Shown here: positions 17,059 through 24,863 of the stretch, piece after piece
Layout: the number at the start of each line of letters is the position of its first letter
Position numbering within the stretch: the first letter of the stretch is position 1
IMG/VR virus record: IMGVR_UViG_3300042197_003248
Coordinates: 1-47,412 of that record
DNA from: a virus
DNA: 47,412 bases
Strand: one strand, 5' to 3'
Notes under the pieces: model-generated
The model's database searches: none
Told to the model about the DNA's origin: nothing
What the model saw: only the letters and a program-made list of their open reading frames with translations
Position numbers and translations under genes: made by a program

Positions 17059-17616
17059 TTATACCTGTATGCTAAGGAAGTTATCGAGACCCATTTGATC
17101 GATCATTTTTAGGAAGCCTTCATATAGTACAATGCCATTTTCGCTACCTTGTAGTAATGGTATCATAATATTAGCCGTTAATTCATCACCAACAACTCTT
17201 GCTGCCAAAATAGTAGCTTTTTCTGCTGCTGCTGCTTCTCTGACAGAATCTAGATTATAACGAATCATAGCGACCATATCATGTCTTGTCCAAGACGGAG
17301 GAGATACTATCAGGGGTTGATAATCAGTATCAAAAAACTCTAATCTGGTTAGGTTGATCATGGCATGTTGGTGTTCTTCTTCTGCGTCTGCTTTGATGGT
17401 TGCTGCCAATTTTTTATAGCCCCATCTTTCAAGATGAACAGCCTGAGCAGATAGCGATGTTGTTTGTTGCCAGTGTATATTTAAAGATTTTCTTAGTAGG
17501 TCTATAACCTGACTGTTAGGGTCTGATATTACAACCTCAACCTGTTCCTCTGATTTCGTATTTTCCATTTGATTATCTTCCTTTGGTTCCTGTAATAGTT
17601 CATCTATACTTTTCAT
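17059..17616 (-). CDS. Ferritin/bacterioferritin-like protein
   Basis: The protein has 185 residues. The helical core has the ferritin-like pattern LERWGYKKLAATIKADAEEEHQHA (ExxH), a third helix starting NLDSVREAAAAEK, and GSENGIVLYEGFLKMIDQMG then LDNFL in the last helix. Several iron ligands look changed: the first-helix Glu is replaced in 'LNIHWQQ', and the last-helix His after SENG is absent. Iron storage is therefore uncertain. I chose the ATG at 17616 because a perfect AAGGAG precedes it and this removes an overlap with the upstream gene. An N-terminal extension of ~30 residues precedes the fold. Confidence 0.7.
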   Translation of the reverse strand: MKSIDELLQEPKEDNQMENTKSEEQVEVVISDPNSQVIDLLRKSLNIHWQQTTSLSAQAVHLERWGYKKLAATIKADAEEEHQHAMINLTRLEFFDTDYQPLIVSPPSWTRHDMVAMIRYNLDSVREAAAAEKATILAARVVGDELTANIMIPLLQGSENGIVLYEGFLKMIDQMGLDNFLSIQV

Positions 17617-17629
17617 ATAAGTCTCCTTA

Positions 17630-18169
17630 TCACCACGCTTTGCAAGACCAATATCGGGCTTTCCACTTGGGTCCGGGATTATCACAATTGTGTCTTGCTC
17701 TAAAATTTTTGCGTCTTCCTGGAATATTCTTTTTGATCTTCATATTAGGATCACCAAATCTAACTATAACAACCTTACCTTTGTCGTTTTTTACATATAC
17801 AGCAGATTTTTTAGGACCGCCAGGAGTTCTGAAGGGTTTGTTAAGAGTAACTTTGCGTCCTTGATACTCTGAAGAAATGGTATGTAGCTCAAAGTCTTCA
17901 GTTTCTTCTTGAGCATCAACATAGTCATTATCTTCCGGAATAATTAGATTTGATTTTGTTACTTCTTCTCCTTCCTCGTCTTCATCGTCAAGATCTTCAT
18001 AAGCTAAGGTCTCGCAAACTTGTTCTATCAAAGACGATTTCGTTTGACCCAAACAGACGGCAACTCTTTGCTTGTTGTCTGGATAATCTTTTTTCATGGT
18101 TTCATTCGACATACATCGTGAAACATATTTGGTTGTATCTTCATTTTTTTCTGGCTGAGGAATAGGCAT
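17630..18169 (-). CDS. Phage protein with conserved N- and C-terminal Cys motifs
   Basis: The protein has 179 residues. The N-terminus reads MPIPQPEKNEDTTKYVSRC, followed by MSNETMKKDYPDNKQRVAVC. The C-terminus has PGRRKNFRARHNCDNPGPKW, then KARYWSCKAW. Both are elements I associate with proteins encoded near prohead protease or portal genes in environmental phages (recall, not searched). The paired Cys/His residues could bind zinc. I chose the ATG at 18169, preceded by AGGA, over 18211. It is the first gene after the GT4 gene and carries its own GGTGTATACT element. Confidence 0.6.
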   Translation of the reverse strand: MPIPQPEKNEDTTKYVSRCMSNETMKKDYPDNKQRVAVCLGQTKSSLIEQVCETLAYEDLDDEDEEGEEVTKSNLIIPEDNDYVDAQEETEDFELHTISSEYQGRKVTLNKPFRTPGGPKKSAVYVKNDKGKVVIVRFGDPNMKIKKNIPGRRKNFRARHNCDNPGPKWKARYWSCKAW

Positions 18170-18195
18170 ACTATAATTCCTGTAATTATTGATAA

Positions 18196-19272
18196 CTATT
18201 CTAGTATACACCTATATATAGTAGAAGCGGTATTGTTCCAGGTGAGGGAATTAGCCGTTTTAACACCTTCTGGGTTGCTGCGAATATTATTTTTATATAC
18301 ATATCTCATATAATCAATCAGTGCGTCTTTTTGTTTTTTAGATATTTTGGCCCAATTGCCCTGTTTTTGAAATGCTTTACCGTCATATGCTGATTCTATC
18401 TCATCTATATCAACTAAGAAAGCATTGTTTTTATTGCAGTACTCTGTGTGAGCAGAATAGTTGGTTGTTATTACTGGCTTGTTCATAGCCATTGACTCTA
18501 GTAGTTCTAAATTCCATCCCTCAGCCCTAGAAGGGAATACCCCACAATCTCCATTACTAATAAACCGGGCTACTTCTAGATGGTTATCAAAACCATTAAA
18601 AATTTTGATCCTAGAGTCTTTCGAGTATTTATTTTGCCACTCTTTGAGATCTTGTTCATTGGAATAGTTATTGGTATTCTGGGGAGCCAATACTCTTAGT
18701 TCAACATCCTTTTCGGTTGGAAAAGCATCTTGAAATAATTTATACAATATATCGTGTCCTTTTCTCACTTCCCATTTGCCAATATTGTAAAATACATAAT
18801 TGCTGGATATTTCTGTTGGTGATATATTATGATCAAAAATTTGTAAATCAACACCAAGGGGCACTACTATTGTTCTTGTTTTGATTCCGTTATCAGAAAT
18901 TACGTTCTGTGCCCAATGACTTGTTACAAATAAAACATCAGGAACTGACATATGTGCCTTTTCCGTGTTATTGAATGTATCCAACTCAAAAAAAGGCATA
19001 GCATAGTATGGTCCTTTACCTAGTCTGAGAGCCAAATCGAACTGGTGCCATATCTTTATGGTTGGACAATCAAAAGAGGCGGTGTCTATCCCTGCTTTAA
19101 GTAAATTTACTAATATATCATAATCTGATTTTCTTGAAACGGTTGGAGACCCTATGCTATAATAGGCTAAATCTAACTTATCTCCGTATTGTAAGTACAA
19201 GCTTCGAAGAATATTCAACGAAGCTATACCATAGCCAGTGGGATTGATTGGTGATTGAAAATTAAGTTTCAT
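18196..19272 (-). CDS. GT4-type glycosyltransferase
   Basis: The protein has 358 residues of the GT-B fold. Recognisable blocks are the N-terminal Gly-loop PTGYGIASLNI, 'YNIGKWEVRKGHDIL' opening the second domain, and the donor-site motif CGVFPSRAEGWNLELLESMAMNKPVI, with the E-x7-E glutamates typical of GT4 retaining enzymes. The ATG at 19272 fits the family start and overlaps the guaC-like stop by 11 nt; the longer frame from 19323 adds 17 residues unlike the family. It probably transfers a nucleotide-sugar to LPS, capsule or a phage glycoprotein; the acceptor is unknown. Confidence 0.85.
   Translation of the reverse strand: MKLNFQSPINPTGYGIASLNILRSLYLQYGDKLDLAYYSIGSPTVSRKSDYDILVNLLKAGIDTASFDCPTIKIWHQFDLALRLGKGPYYAMPFFELDTFNNTEKAHMSVPDVLFVTSHWAQNVISDNGIKTRTIVVPLGVDLQIFDHNISPTEISSNYVFYNIGKWEVRKGHDILYKLFQDAFPTEKDVELRVLAPQNTNNYSNEQDLKEWQNKYSKDSRIKIFNGFDNHLEVARFISNGDCGVFPSRAEGWNLELLESMAMNKPVITTNYSAHTEYCNKNNAFLVDIDEIESAYDGKAFQKQGNWAKISKKQKDALIDYMRYVYKNNIRSNPEGVKTANSLTWNNTASTIYRCILE
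18203..18212 (-). promoter_or_regulatory. GGTGTATACT promoter-like element
   Basis: This copy of the GGTGTAT motif lies inside the last codons of the GT4 gene, 34 bases before the ATG of the 179-aa gene. There is no recognisable -35. It may start the transcript for the assembly-type genes downstream. Confidence 0.4.
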
Positions 19273-20410
19273 AAAATTTATTGTGGGTATTATTGACCAT
19301 GATGAAAGTTGTTTTTTTACCAAATTCTTTTATTTTAGCTGCTCCAATATATGTACAGGCACTTCTTAGTCCACCAAATATATCAAGTAAAACGTTGTGT
19401 ACCGGACCCTTGTAAGACACCGAAACACATCTACCTTCGCTTGTTCTGTAATTAGCAACGCCATTGTGATGTTTATCCATAGCTTCTTTACTGCTCATAC
19501 CATAAAACTTGAGTGTTTTTTTTCTTTTATCTGCTGATGATGGAATATAACCAGGATCAAAAGATGACCACTGCTCATGCAACACCTTTCCTTTGTTATC
19601 AATAATGGCCCTGCGATACTCATACTCCCATTCTCCCTCGCACTCATCACATCCAGCAAAAAAATTACCACACATTACAAAATCCGCATTGGTGCCAAAA
19701 ACCTTACAAATATCACCAACGTATCTGCATCCACCATCACCACAAATGTGTCCGCCATGACCATGAGCAGCGTCAGCACATTCCATACAAGCAGAAATTT
19801 GTCCGTACCCCACCCCTGTTTTAAGTCTTGTGGTACAAACAGAACCTGGACCTATTCCAACCTTAACTATATCTACTTTTCCATGCAGAATGAGTTCTTC
19901 CACCATCTCTGGTGTAACCACATTTCCTGCCATTATAATAATATCATCATACAGTTTTCTTATATTGGCTACTGTTTTAACAAATTTTTCGCTATAGCCA
20001 TTGGCTACATCTACGCAAACATTGGGTGCGGGTACTCCTTTTTTCTTGAGTTCTCCAAATACAAGATTTAATTTTTCTATATCTGAAGAGGATGTTCCCG
20101 TTGAATAGAATACTAGATCTTTATGTTTTGTTGATTCTGATGTATAATATTTAATTAGGTTTTCTGGTTTGTAGTGTTTATGTAAAGCCACTATTCCTTT
20201 GTGATGACAAACCACATCTGCCATAGCAAAAGTTCCTGTTGTGTCCATATTTGCTACAATCACAGGAACTGCGGATAGTTTTCTTGGTGAGTGTTTGAAA
20301 TGAAAATCTCTAACTAACGACACCTCAGACCTACTAGACAGTGTGGATCTTTTTGGTCTAATAAGTACATCATCAAAATCTAGCTTGAGTTCATTTATGA
20401 TTTTTTGCAT
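19262..20410 (-). CDS. guaC: GMP reductase
   Basis: The protein has 382 residues of the IMPDH/GMP-reductase barrel. Evidence: DFDDVLIRPKRS at the start, IVANMDTTGTF, and the flap motif KVGIGPGSVCTTRLKTGVGY with catalytic Cys192 and Thr194. HICGDGGCRYVGDI and the C-terminal GGLRSACTYIGA also fit. There is no CBS domain, and the CTTR form points to GMP reductase (GMP to IMP, NADPH) rather than IMP dehydrogenase. It is longer than typical GuaC (about 345). A phage copy would shift guanine nucleotides toward IMP. It is coupled to the SET gene by a TAATG overlap. Confidence 0.85.
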   Translation of the reverse strand: MQKIINELKLDFDDVLIRPKRSTLSSRSEVSLVRDFHFKHSPRKLSAVPVIVANMDTTGTFAMADVVCHHKGIVALHKHYKPENLIKYYTSESTKHKDLVFYSTGTSSSDIEKLNLVFGELKKKGVPAPNVCVDVANGYSEKFVKTVANIRKLYDDIIIMAGNVVTPEMVEELILHGKVDIVKVGIGPGSVCTTRLKTGVGYGQISACMECADAAHGHGGHICGDGGCRYVGDICKVFGTNADFVMCGNFFAGCDECEGEWEYEYRRAIIDNKGKVLHEQWSSFDPGYIPSSADKRKKTLKFYGMSSKEAMDKHHNGVANYRTSEGRCVSVSYKGPVHNVLLDIFGGLRSACTYIGAAKIKEFGKKTTFIMVNNTHNKFYET

Positions 20411-20826
20411 TATAATTCTATTTTTTTCTTATTAAGAAAGTACATGGGTCCATATGATATAAATATTTCATTATCAGCCGGTATGTCTTTTATAGCAGTA
20501 ATGTCTGCTGTTAAATTATTATAATCGAATGATATGTTTGCGTTTGCGTTGTCTTGATGGTTGTATACCATACCATATCCCATAATCATATATAAATCAT
20601 ATCCATGTTGACGACAATGGTCGCATGGGCGACAAGGCTTGGCATATACATAATCTAAGATCTGTAAATCACAATGATATTTAGACGAAAAATCTAATTT
20701 TATCATTGGGCATCTTTCTATGAGATCGTTTTCTAATATGTTTTTTTTTGCAAATACGCCCCTACCATGCACGACAGAATAAGACACATAAGTATTACTG
20801 TCTTTTATAAAAACAGAATCATTCAT
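20410..20826 (-). CDS. SET-domain protein, putative lysine methyltransferase
   Basis: The protein has 138 residues, the whole of a minimal SET domain: GRGVFAKKNILENDLIE (SAM-binding start), MVYNHQDNAN (the NH-type motif), and IPADNEIFISYG (the catalytic Tyr block). A CRPCDHC pair lies mid-protein. The ATG at 20826 overlaps the upstream stop as ATGA, which is why I prefer it to 20844. It should methylate a protein lysine. The target is unknown; bacterial and phage SET proteins of this size are poorly characterised. Confidence 0.75.
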   Translation of the reverse strand: MNDSVFIKDSNTYVSYSVVHGRGVFAKKNILENDLIERCPMIKLDFSSKYHCDLQILDYVYAKPCRPCDHCRQHGYDLYMIMGYGMVYNHQDNANANISFDYNNLTADITAIKDIPADNEIFISYGPMYFLNKKKIEL

Positions 20827-21353
20827 ATATGAAAAAATCTCCATCTATTGTAGGTGAGTATATTTTCATCTATATTTATGTGTATAAGATACTTTTTAAT
20901 ATCTTCCCAGTTAGAAAAAAACATTTGGTGTGGTATGGCTCCAAAAAGCCAGTCCGGTGTGTGTTCTTTGCCTTGTTCTACATGGATAAGAATGGGCTTT
21001 TTTGATCTATTGGCATCAAAAATTTCTTCATAGGTACCACAAGGATGTACGTCCAAGTCTAAGTTTACTATCAAAAAATCACTTATATCTACTAACCTCA
21101 AATCAACAGATCTGATTGTTTTCATCATATGAGCAAGCTCTTCGTATCTGTGTTGATCTTTTAGTTTTATCTTGATGAGGTGTGTGTCGTGATCTTCGAG
21201 ACCGATTTCTGTGGGTTTGTTGATGGGATTAAAAACAACAATACCCATATCTGTTAGAAACGGAGTTATATTATCTCTCCATGTTGTGCCTCTGTCGGCA
21301 ACGCGATCCATAGCTCCAGCAAGATACACCCTTTGATTTTTAAGTCTATTCAT
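20823..21353 (-). CDS. Nucleoside 2-deoxyribosyltransferase-like protein
   Basis: The protein has 176 residues. VYLAGAMDRVADRGTTWR at the start and DFLIVNLDLDVHPCGTYEEI in the middle match the nucleoside 2-deoxyribosyltransferase-like fold (YLAGp..., then D..vanld....GT..E). Such enzymes cleave or exchange the base of deoxynucleosides or deoxynucleotides. Next to GMP reductase and downstream of sugar genes, a nucleotide-modifying role is plausible. The C-terminus (WLFGAIPHQMFFSNWEDIKK) is typical of phage members. Confidence 0.7.
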   Translation of the reverse strand: MNRLKNQRVYLAGAMDRVADRGTTWRDNITPFLTDMGIVVFNPINKPTEIGLEDHDTHLIKIKLKDQHRYEELAHMMKTIRSVDLRLVDISDFLIVNLDLDVHPCGTYEEIFDANRSKKPILIHVEQGKEHTPDWLFGAIPHQMFFSNWEDIKKYLIHINIDENILTYNRWRFFHI

Positions 21354-21359
21354 TGTGAA

Positions 21360-21971
21360 CTAGTTTAAATTCTCCGGCTTGTACAGTACACACATATTAC
21401 CATCCCATGCGTGTTGGTACTTACTTAGATCTGATCCAAAATATTCGGTAATAGACAACTTAACACCTGGACAGTTTTGCCACTCCCAATCATCAAATAC
21501 CATTGCTCCTCCGGGTACTAGTCTTGGCCAAAATATTTCTATGGCATTTTTTGTGGACTGGTATAGGTCTAGATCTAGGTGTACAAAACAAAACTTTTCG
21601 TCGGTTAAATACTTAGCGGATTCTGGAATCCACCCAGGAAAAAATAAGCAATTGGTTTTGTCTGACAAATAAGATTTCACCTCGGACAATCCTACGTCAC
21701 TAAAATCTCCTTTTTGGTGTCCGTTATTAACCTGGTCGCTTTCTAGCATACCTTCGAAAGAATCAAACAACAAAATATTTTTATTGTTGAAGATTGTAGC
21801 CAGTAATCTGGCGCTCCCCCCTTTATAAACCCCACACTCGGCAATATCCCCAGACAGACCCTTTTCTGCTATACCAACAGCCTTTTGTGCCAAATACTGC
21901 AATTTACTGCCTAGTATGGATGTGTTTTGAGTTCCGCCAAAAGAGATTTCTATGTATTGATTATAATTCAT
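21360..21971 (-). CDS. TylF/MycF-type O-methyltransferase
   Basis: The protein has 203 residues. The SAM-binding motif I is GDIAECGVYKGGSARLLA; ILLFDSFEGM gives the acidic residue after beta-2. FVHLDLDLYQSTKNAIE then WPRLVPGGAMVFDDW is the metal-binding/DDW block typical of TylF-family macrocin-type methyltransferases. These methylate sugar hydroxyls, so it may cap a glycan built by the neighbouring glycosyltransferases. It is coupled by ATGA to a 32-aa membrane peptide upstream. Confidence 0.85.
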   Translation of the reverse strand: MNYNQYIEISFGGTQNTSILGSKLQYLAQKAVGIAEKGLSGDIAECGVYKGGSARLLATIFNNKNILLFDSFEGMLESDQVNNGHQKGDFSDVGLSEVKSYLSDKTNCLFFPGWIPESAKYLTDEKFCFVHLDLDLYQSTKNAIEIFWPRLVPGGAMVFDDWEWQNCPGVKLSITEYFGSDLSKYQHAWDGNMCVLYKPENLN

Positions 21972-22066
21972 GTTCTATATGAGTCTGAAGATAAAATATT
22001 TTTTGTTGCTTTAATAAAACCAATTAAACAACCAGCAAGTATAAAAAAAACAATAACTGCATTCAT
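21968..22066 (-). CDS. 32-aa single-pass membrane peptide
   Basis: The frame begins MNAVIVFFILAGCLIGFIKA and ends SDSYRT, with AGGA seven bases before the ATG. It overlaps the methyltransferase start as ATGA and follows a promoter-like sequence. The hydrophobic first 18 residues would span a membrane. Function unknown. Confidence 0.5.
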   Translation of the reverse strand: MNAVIVFFILAGCLIGFIKATKNILSSDSYRT

Positions 22067-22081
22067 TTGAAAATCCTATTG

Positions 22082-22120
22082 GGTACTCTGTATAGTACCA
22101 CAAACACCACACAGAGGCAA
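22082..22120 (-). promoter_or_regulatory. Sigma70-like promoter with overlapping inverted repeat
   Basis: On the minus strand, TTGCCT (22115-22120) and TACTAT (22092-22097) are 17 bases apart. GGTACT (22082-22087) and AGTACC (22094-22099) form an inverted repeat over the -10, a possible operator. It faces the 32-aa peptide and methyltransferase genes. Confidence 0.45.
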
Positions 22121-22123
22121 CGA

Positions 22124-22681
22124 TTATTTTTTGATTGACAGCAGTTCTAGCACAGCATCGGCAACATCTTTTGACGGTATGGTGTTGATAAGTCTATACG
22201 GGTCATCGTTTGCGAAAACGGGTTTTAGGCTTGTGTACTGTGAAGGTTCAAACAAACGAATATCTTCTGGTCTAGAAAAATATGGTCCTGTATTTTTGGC
22301 ATACTGAGCATATAATGCTACTATTTTTTTGTTGTAATGTGAGGCAAGGTGTACGGGCAGACTATCAAAACCAAGATGTAGTTCGGAGTTTTTGATAAGA
22401 TAAGCTAAAGAATGGTATGTTGTTTTTCCAAGATAAGAAATATTGGCATCATATCGAATGTCGTTCAATAATCCTATTTGTACTATATCATAATCAAATT
22501 CTGTTGTTTTGAGTTTGCGTATAACATCGCTCCATTGTCCGTATTGTCTTCCATTTCCTTTATTGTTATAAGGATGAAATGTAATGTATCTACGACTTGG
22601 TAAAGGTATTTCTTCTTCTTCTATTTCGCATTTATTAATAAAAAGACCAGACACTAAGGCATAAGATTCTATAAGATGCAT
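22124..22681 (-). CDS. GT9 (heptosyltransferase-like) C-terminal half
   Basis: The protein has 185 residues matching the donor-binding half of GT9 enzymes: ITFHPYNNKGNGRQYGQWSDVI (the acceptor-side 'P......K.W' block), SLAYLIKNSELHLGFDSLPVHLASHY (the 'D.G..H.A' donor motif) and IVALYAQY. The N-terminal Rossmann half is encoded by the gene upstream, and the two overlap by one base (TAATG). I infer a two-subunit heptosyltransferase-like enzyme, or a split gene kept functional by reassociation. Confidence 0.7.
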   Translation of the reverse strand: MHLIESYALVSGLFINKCEIEEEEIPLPSRRYITFHPYNNKGNGRQYGQWSDVIRKLKTTEFDYDIVQIGLLNDIRYDANISYLGKTTYHSLAYLIKNSELHLGFDSLPVHLASHYNKKIVALYAQYAKNTGPYFSRPEDIRLFEPSQYTSLKPVFANDDPYRLINTIPSKDVADAVLELLSIKK

Positions 22682-23073
22682 TATGATTCCTTTTTGATTT
22701 TTATAGCTATTCGACTACGGCTATTATTAAGGTAATTTGTATGAATTTGTGTTAAGCATGTAGCGTGGATGCTTATGTCGAAGAGTCCAGGCCATTCACC
22801 GGTACCCTCCATTAGTATTTGATGAATCATATATATATGATAATCTAATATTTTATATATATGTGGATTATTTTTTAGAATGTCTTTGAATTCTGGCTTG
22901 CAAGCAAAATAAATATCGTATTCGTGATATGTTTCTTTAAGGCTGTTTAGTAAACTAGTAGATAAAAATACATCACCAGCACTTTCTGGCACAATAAATA
23001 ACAGCCTAGGATTGCCGGTATCGTCTAATTGTGATCGAATATGTTGTATATTAGGATCTTCTAATGGATTCAT
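22681..23073 (-). CDS. GT9 (heptosyltransferase-like) N-terminal half
   Basis: The protein has 130 residues. RLLFIVPESAGDVFLSTSLL is the GT9 N-terminal nucleotide/acceptor loop ('GD.....p....L'), followed by YDIYFACKPEFKDILKNNPHI, the second strand pair of that domain. It ends RSRIAIKIKKES, where a one-piece enzyme would continue into the second domain found in the next gene. Its ATG lies 23 bases inside the nucleotidyltransferase gene and lacks a clear SD, so it probably relies on translational coupling. Confidence 0.65.
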   Translation of the reverse strand: MNPLEDPNIQHIRSQLDDTGNPRLLFIVPESAGDVFLSTSLLNSLKETYHEYDIYFACKPEFKDILKNNPHIYKILDYHIYMIHQILMEGTGEWPGLFDISIHATCLTQIHTNYLNNSRSRIAIKIKKES

Positions 23074-23449
23074 ATATGATGGATGATGAAAGATCTGGAA
23101 TTTTAGGAAAAAAAATAACCCGTTTAACTACTTCTCTGCCTATAACTGGTTTATTTATATAATCGTCTCCGATTACTATAGTGTCAATACTGTGTTTTAC
23201 AAGACTGTCGATAAGCTCTTCGTCGCTATCAAAGACTACCAGATTGTCTATGTATTTGATATGAGACAGAAATTTTAGTCTATATTCTTGATTATGAAAG
23301 GGTTTGTTCTCTCCTTTAAGTTTTTTGATTCTCTGGTCCGAATCGATACCTACTGTAAGATTATAGCCTAAAGACTTAGCATATTGGAACAGGGACAGGT
23401 GTCCCAAATGTATTATATCAAAACATCCGTTTGTCCATATGTTTGTCAT
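23051..23449 (-). CDS. RfaE2/HldE-type nucleotidyltransferase
   Basis: The protein has 132 residues: WTNGCFDIIHLGH (HxGH nucleotide motif), VGIDSDQRIKKLKG, then a C-terminal 'IVIGDDYINKPVIGREVVKR' block as in the ADP-heptose synthase domain of HldE, where GGDY is usual. It would join AMP or CMP to a sugar-1-phosphate. The ATG at 23449 overlaps the kinase stop as ATGA. In many bacteria kinase and transferase are one protein; here they are separate but coupled. A glycerol-phosphate cytidylyltransferase is the main alternative. Confidence 0.75.
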   Translation of the reverse strand: MTNIWTNGCFDIIHLGHLSLFQYAKSLGYNLTVGIDSDQRIKKLKGENKPFHNQEYRLKFLSHIKYIDNLVVFDSDEELIDSLVKHSIDTIVIGDDYINKPVIGREVVKRVIFFPKIPDLSSSIIYESIRRS

Positions 23450-24204
23450 GGTGTGCAAACCCCGAATTTGGATACCACCCTACCTGCACAAGCATTAGCA
23501 TACTCAATACTAATAGAAATATTTTTAGTTTCTAGATATTTCACTACTAATCCGGCTAAAAAAGTATCCCCTGCTCCACACACATCTCTTACATCAATAT
23601 TAGGTGTGGGATAATTTTTTTCTGAATCTTTAGTGATATGTAAAGCCCCCTTAGCTCCCTGAGTAACGATGATATTAGAACATATAGATCGTATATAAGA
23701 CAAATCCAAGACATTATGATCGAATTCTGTCTGATTGATTTTTAAAAAATGACACCCATTAACAAAATTATTGATTTTTTTCTTAGTGTCTATAAAAGAC
23801 ACAGCACGGTTGGAAATATTTGTTAATATATATTTTATATCTTGTTCCGACAAAAATCCTTTACAGTAGTCAGATAATACAATGGCATCGTATTCTTTTT
23901 TAGGTATCGTATCTATATCAATCGGATCGCATTGGTCATATATGTCTTGTCTAAATACAATAGAATTATATCTGGTATCTACAAATCTTCTTTTGATAAT
24001 TGGTGTGGTATTGGTAATCAAATCAACAACATAGTCGGGTTGTAGAGTTTTTATATTTGTTGCAACATTAGCTGCCATGCCAGCGTTAGACGCTTCGTTA
24101 TTGTCGCTTTTAAAACACATGGCGGCGGCTTCTGGACAAACCCTGTCACAACGACCAAACACATACTGATCAACACATGATTCCCCTATAAGTAATATAT
24201 TCAT
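23446..24204 (-). CDS. PfkB-family sugar kinase, heptose-phosphate-kinase type
   Basis: The protein has 252 residues: MNILLIGESCVDQYVFG start, NAGMAANVATNI (substrate-side Gly motif), IVLSDYCKGFL, and VRDVCGAGDTFLAGL (the GAGD catalytic/anion-hole motif with Asp as base). The arrangement beside an RfaE2-like gene identifies it as the HldE kinase-domain equivalent, D-glycero-D-manno-heptose-7-phosphate 1-kinase, rather than a ribokinase. It is shorter than the HldE kinase domain (about 310). Coupled by overlap to the phosphatase (24204) and nucleotidyltransferase (23449) genes. Confidence 0.75.
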   Translation of the reverse strand: MNILLIGESCVDQYVFGRCDRVCPEAAAMCFKSDNNEASNAGMAANVATNIKTLQPDYVVDLITNTTPIIKRRFVDTRYNSIVFRQDIYDQCDPIDIDTIPKKEYDAIVLSDYCKGFLSEQDIKYILTNISNRAVSFIDTKKKINNFVNGCHFLKINQTEFDHNVLDLSYIRSICSNIIVTQGAKGALHITKDSEKNYPTPNIDVRDVCGAGDTFLAGLVVKYLETKNISISIEYANACAGRVVSKFGVCTP

Positions 24205-24506
24205 TATTGTTGATCACCAAAATAAGTCATATCATTTATGGACTTGTCGTCTATATAATAGTCATATACTGGTTTATTGAAAATAACATTATGCCTCAAA
24301 CACCCCCAATCATCTAGTTGTTGGAGTGTCAATTTTGACCAATCTTTACCGCTTCTGGAACCCCTAGCGGTCCAGTATGTTATATGGTGTCCTTCGATAT
24401 AGAGATTATTAATTCTCTCTATTCTAGATGATATAGGCGTACTATTTTCATAATCGCTATTTTGTGTTTTACATATGGTATTATCTATATCTATATAGTA
24501 TATCAA
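24204..24506 (-). CDS. Small HAD-superfamily phosphatase
   Basis: The protein has 100 residues. YIDIDNTIC is the DxD nucleophile motif, YWTARGSRSG motif II (Thr), and DYYIDDKS the C-terminal acidic motif; Lys in 'NKPVYD' fits motif III. There is no cap domain, so it suits small or exposed sugar-phosphates. Its place directly before the heptose-kinase-like gene suggests removal of the 7-phosphate between kinase and nucleotidyltransferase steps (the GmhB job). That is inference from order, since it is not a close GmhB look-alike. Confidence 0.7.
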   Translation of the reverse strand: MIYYIDIDNTICKTQNSDYENSTPISSRIERINNLYIEGHHITYWTARGSRSGKDWSKLTLQQLDDWGCLRHNVIFNKPVYDYYIDDKSINDMTYFGDQQ

Positions 24507-24509
24507 ATA

Positions 24510-24863
24510 CTAGTCTCCTATAATAATTCTGTAGCTATCATCATCAAAGTGCTGGGTAGAAAATTCGAATAGTTCGGTATCTTCCAGTGCTATCATTTGA
24601 TGTCTGAGTCCTCGATAAATATGAAAATTGTCTCCTGGACCCAAAATAATCTCTCTTGCTTGCTGATAATTATCGTTATCGTTATATTTTAATAATATTT
24701 TGCCGCTGTGTATATAAAAGGTTTCATCTTTTAGAATATGATAATGAAAAGAGCATTTTTTGTTTTTGTAAAAATAGAGCAACTTACCACAATATTCTGG
24801 CTTATTGACTATCCATTTTTCAAAACCCCATCCCTTTTTAACTATGATTGGATCGTTAGGCAT
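24510..24863 (-). CDS. Cupin-fold protein, sugar-phosphate isomerase/epimerase-like
   Basis: The protein has 117 residues, a single cupin: CSFHYHILKDETFYIHSGKILL has the metal-binding 'HYH....E' pattern, and ILGPGDNFHIYRGLRHQMIA holds 'G..H'. Single-domain cupins of this form act as mannose-6-phosphate isomerase-like or sugar-nucleotide epimerase-like enzymes in surface-polysaccharide clusters. It overlaps the upstream GT-B-like gene by 8 nt. The exact substrate cannot be read from the sequence. Confidence 0.7.
   Translation of the reverse strand: MPNDPIIVKKGWGFEKWIVNKPEYCGKLLYFYKNKKCSFHYHILKDETFYIHSGKILLKYNDNDNYQQAREIILGPGDNFHIYRGLRHQMIALEDTELFEFSTQHFDDDSYRIIIGD

Noticed and set aside
19262-20410. 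IMP dehydrogenase (guaB)
   Set aside because: There is no CBS domain and the flap reads SVCTTR, typical of GMP reductase rather than the IMPDH form SICTTR plus CBS insert.
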